From: Candidatus Nitrosopumilus sp. | GTDB taxonomy: Archaea; Thermoproteota; Nitrososphaeria; Nitrososphaerales; Nitrosopumilaceae | Assembly (NCBI GenBank): GCA_028335865.1 | Contig: JAOKTA010000003.1 | Location: 1 to 52,499 of the forward strand | Length of the DNA stretch: 52,499 nt | Direction of reading: 5' to 3' | In this document: piece by piece, positions 50,298 to 52,499 of the stretch | Position numbering within the stretch: position 1 is the stretch's first letter | Layout: each line of letters begins with the position of its first letter | The notes under the pieces: model-generated | Database searches by the model: none | What the model saw: the letters and a program-made list of their open reading frames with translations, nothing else | Told to the model about the DNA's origin: nothing | Program-made: the position numbers and the translations under genes

Positions 50298-50590
50298 TGT
50301 CAAATGAAACAGTGGATTCCAAAAAGAAAAGTGCGTCTGAGGCATTTGTTAACTCCTTTGGAGGCTATCCTATAGGGTATGGAGTTGGAATTATTATTTT
50401 ACCACTTTCTATGGGTTGGGTTCAAGAGGATCCATACATGGCAAACATCGCAATTACAGGGGTGTATGCCACAGTGTCTTTTGTCAGGTCATATTTTTTG
50501 AGAAGAATATTCGAGAAGTATGGCATTGATGACAATTTCATCAGGTTGGCTCAAAAAGGCATTAGAAAAATAACGAAGATAATAAAATGA
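50297..50590 (+). CDS. Operon gene 7, two-helix membrane protein resembling a phage family
   Basis: GTG start. KKKSASEAFVNSFGGYPIGYGVGIIILPL, then ITGVYATVSFVRSYFLRRIFEKYG. The order of polar lead, two helices and the V-S-F-V-R-S-Y-x-L-R-R motif recalls a phage membrane-protein family I know as DUF7220. I am fairly but not fully sure of that name. A viral origin of the operon is suggested. Overlaps the next ATG. Confidence 0.6.
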   Translation: MSNETVDSKKKSASEAFVNSFGGYPIGYGVGIIILPLSMGWVQEDPYMANIAITGVYATVSFVRSYFLRRIFEKYGIDDNFIRLAQKGIRKITKIIK

Positions 50591-50795
50591 CTGACCAAAA
50601 TGAATCAAAAACTGAGGAATCTAAAGTAAATGAAGTCATTATTGTCAAACGAATGACACTGACTAATTGAGAGTAGTAGGTATCAATTCAGCTAAAGTCA
50701 TCTGATGAAATATCAAGGGTTTACTCAAAAAAGCAATCAGTGCTACAGAATTATCCTCCATGACAAGTGATGATAAAAAGTTGGGAACTTCATAA
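50587..50795 (+). pseudogene. Decayed paralogue of the 47617 gene
   Basis: ATG 50587 gives MTDQNESKTEESKVNEVIIVKRMTLTN and a stop. In-frame stops follow, then VSIQLKSSDE, and after a frameshift IKGLLKKAISATELSS to TAA 50795. Each part matches the intact protein at 47617. So an eighth gene of the operon is broken. The 47617 copy is on the other strand. Confidence 0.7.
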
Positions 50796-50827
50796 TGTAA
50801 TTTGTAAAATAATTGTTAAAAAATTTG

Positions 50828-52096
50828 TTAATCTAGAATTTTTTGTAAAAATTCAAAAATTCTGTTCGTACGGATTTTGCTATCTGGAATAGAAATTAAA
50901 TCCATAGCAGCATCAATGTCAATAAATCTAATTTTAATTGTGTAATCACGATTTTCTGCTTTATATTCATCAGAAAGGGATTTTGATGTTTTTGGATAAA
51001 TCAAATAACCCTCATTTTTTCCCTGATGGCTCATATAATCTAGCATTTGTCTCAAATCTTCACGTTTGATATTATTAGTTCCATCAGCACTCACACTATC
51101 TTTGTACTTGGTATCTAAGATGTATTTCACATCCACACCATTTTCTTCGTAAATAAAACCATCAGGCTCATTAGATTTTTTTTCACCTAATTTAGATTTC
51201 CAGGATAGAGAACTTTTAGGCTTATTACTTGTTAGTGGATGGTTCTCGGCTATGAGTTTAAAAAAGAATTTTTCAAAGATCTTGTTCATATCTATAAAAA
51301 ATGAATTAACAAATGATGTTTCTTGTTTATAAAAATCAGAAATTCCCATATTTTGGATTATAATTTTACAAAGATCATGTGTTTTTTCATAATATTGATT
51401 TAATCGAGTGTAGTTGAGTTGTTTAAAATGATCCATAGAGATTTTTTTGTACTCTACAAATTGTTCCATTTGTTGAATCATACTATTAAATTCATTTTTT
51501 TTAGAATCAAAATTTGTTAAATCACGACATTGATATAAACAATATAATAAAATCTGATTTTCTAAATTATTATATTCTAATTCATCATATTCGCAAGCAA
51601 ATTTTGCATTTAATGTAGCATCATTTTGAAGTTGTTGAACAAGTAATAATTTTCCTCTCAAACAAGGCATGGAAGTATCTTGATGAAGTACATATGATTT
51701 GTAAAGACCCTGCATAATCAAATTTTTACAATGATGAAGAAAAGAGGAAATTATAATTTCAACCAACATATTGTTTTCATTTTTAAATTTAATTTCACTT
51801 TCAGGTATTAGTTCAACCTCTACATCCCAGGCATAGTTGATGAGTTTTACTAAATTTTGTATGTTTGTAAATTTTGGATTTATAATTACTGAAAAATTGG
51901 TAAATTGTGCAACACCAATTTTACTTTCTGCTTTAAATTCTATTTTTTTTAACCTTTCATTACTTCGAATTGTTAAAAATTTTTTATTTTCTAATTTTTC
52001 TTGTAAAACTAGATCTTCATCGTCCATCAAAATATTCTTTTTATCATATGATAGAGATTGATATTCGCGTAATTCAATTGTTTTATTATTTCCCAT
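50828..52096 (-). CDS. mcrC: McrC-type restriction endonuclease subunit
   Basis: 422 residues. An N-terminal beta region, then SMPCLRGKLLLVQQL, and the PD-(D/E)xK core EPDGFIYEENGVDVKYILDTKYKDSV with Asp and Lys of the active site. This is the McrBC 5-methylcytosine restriction family (nuclease subunit). Its start overlaps the McrB stop by 1 nt. It would cleave modified or foreign DNA with McrB supplying GTP-driven motion. Confidence 0.88.
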   Translation of the reverse strand: MGNNKTIELREYQSLSYDKKNILMDDEDLVLQEKLENKKFLTIRSNERLKKIEFKAESKIGVAQFTNFSVIINPKFTNIQNLVKLINYAWDVEVELIPESEIKFKNENNMLVEIIISSFLHHCKNLIMQGLYKSYVLHQDTSMPCLRGKLLLVQQLQNDATLNAKFACEYDELEYNNLENQILLYCLYQCRDLTNFDSKKNEFNSMIQQMEQFVEYKKISMDHFKQLNYTRLNQYYEKTHDLCKIIIQNMGISDFYKQETSFVNSFFIDMNKIFEKFFFKLIAENHPLTSNKPKSSLSWKSKLGEKKSNEPDGFIYEENGVDVKYILDTKYKDSVSADGTNNIKREDLRQMLDYMSHQGKNEGYLIYPKTSKSLSDEYKAENRDYTIKIRFIDIDAAMDLISIPDSKIRTNRIFEFLQKILD

Positions 52097-52499
52097 TAGT
52101 TTGATGTTAAAATTTTATTAATTGCTGCTTTGAAATTTTCATCATCATTTTTCCAGTCAGATTTTATTTCATCATTTAAACTATCTATAAAATCTGAATT
52201 AAGAATTTTATCTTCTAATTTTTTGTAATCATGATAAAAATAATCTTGCAATAATGGAATAATTTCTACAGCAAATATAGTGCGTAGATCTTCAATATTT
52301 TTACAATCATCCATAAAATAAGAATGGCCAATTTGTTTATCTCTAAATTGTGGGCCTTCGGCTCTAATTCTACTGTTTAATGTAGATAGTAGATTTTTTA
52401 ATGAAATATCGTCTATGGATTTATCTAATTCTTTGAGACCATATTCTGGCATTAGTTCTTCAAAAGCAAATCTTCGTCTTAATGCCGTATCCAGTTGGG
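52096..52499 (-). CDS. mcrB: McrB-type AAA+ protein, C-terminal part (runs off right edge)
   Basis: Visible frame begins at the edge with QLDTALRRRFAFEEL, a sensor-2/arginine-finger-like segment, and continues into RIGHSYFM-like QIGHSYFMDDCKNIEDLRTIFAVEIIPLLQDYFYHD, a McrB-specific C-terminal block. The track lists only from MPEYGL. The GTPase Walker motifs lie outside the window. It forms an operon with mcrC, with a 1-nt overlap. Confidence 0.82.
   Translation of the reverse strand, partial: QLDTALRRRFAFEELMPEYGLKELDKSIDDISLKNLLSTLNSRIRAEGPQFRDKQIGHSYFMDDCKNIEDLRTIFAVEIIPLLQDYFYHDYKKLEDKILNSDFIDSLNDEIKSDWKNDDENFKAAINKILTSN

Overview
The window looks like the chromosome of a mesophilic ammonia-oxidising archaeon (Nitrososphaerota/Thaumarchaeota, Nitrosopumilus-like). 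It is AT-rich. Genes are archaeal in type: an archaeal-type AspRS, GatCAB, an archaeal LOR/SDH-type ornithine cyclodeaminase family enzyme, RAM-only Lrp proteins, many tiny zinc-ribbon proteins, and TATA boxes about 26 nt before leaderless starts. The taxonomic call rests on pattern recognition, not on a search.

Left part (1-9.6 kb), mostly core: purK and purE, ilvA, a class III nucleotide cyclase homologue, a YdjM-like membrane protein, a glyoxalase-fold protein and two RAM-domain proteins. A decayed tyrosine integrase lies at 2.9-3.3 kb. From 9.6 to 10.9 kb there is almost no protein coding; two tandem units there carry hairpins that look like structured RNA, plus a relic of a secreted protein gene.

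Middle (11-27.8 kb), core with small conserved unknowns: tRNA-Phe, PduO-type cobalamin adenosyltransferase, an HD phosphohydrolase, the two SDH membrane anchors, a CFI-box secreted protein, the gatC-gatA-gatB operon with an 88-residue partner, a CMD/AhpD-like protein, a TPR protein and an FeS-type photolyase. Two candidate small RNAs sit at 20.65 and 24.60 kb. A hairpin at 3.39 kb recurs at 16.3 kb with a compensatory base-pair change.

Right part (27.8-52.5 kb), accessory apart from aspS: relics of the CFI-box gene, an Nramp-like transporter lacking the usual metal motif, winged-helix-like unknowns, and two proteins made of GYD-type five-residue repeats. A four-gene cassette follows: Cas4-like Fe-S nuclease, MoxR/CobS-like AAA+ ATPase, an unknown protein, and a CobT-like VWA protein. 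Next are a CARF-like/winged-helix regulator (DUF6293-like), a DEDD exonuclease and a tightly overlapping operon of at least seven very small genes with viral character. The palindrome GTATGCATAC occurs in both divergent promoter regions of this block, suggesting one regulator for both. The right edge carries McrC and the end of McrB.

The best candidates for something undescribed are the nuclease-AAA-X-VWA cassette with its neighbouring palindrome-linked block (43.9-50.8 kb), the covarying hairpin family, the tandem RNA-like units, and probable AUA start codons.
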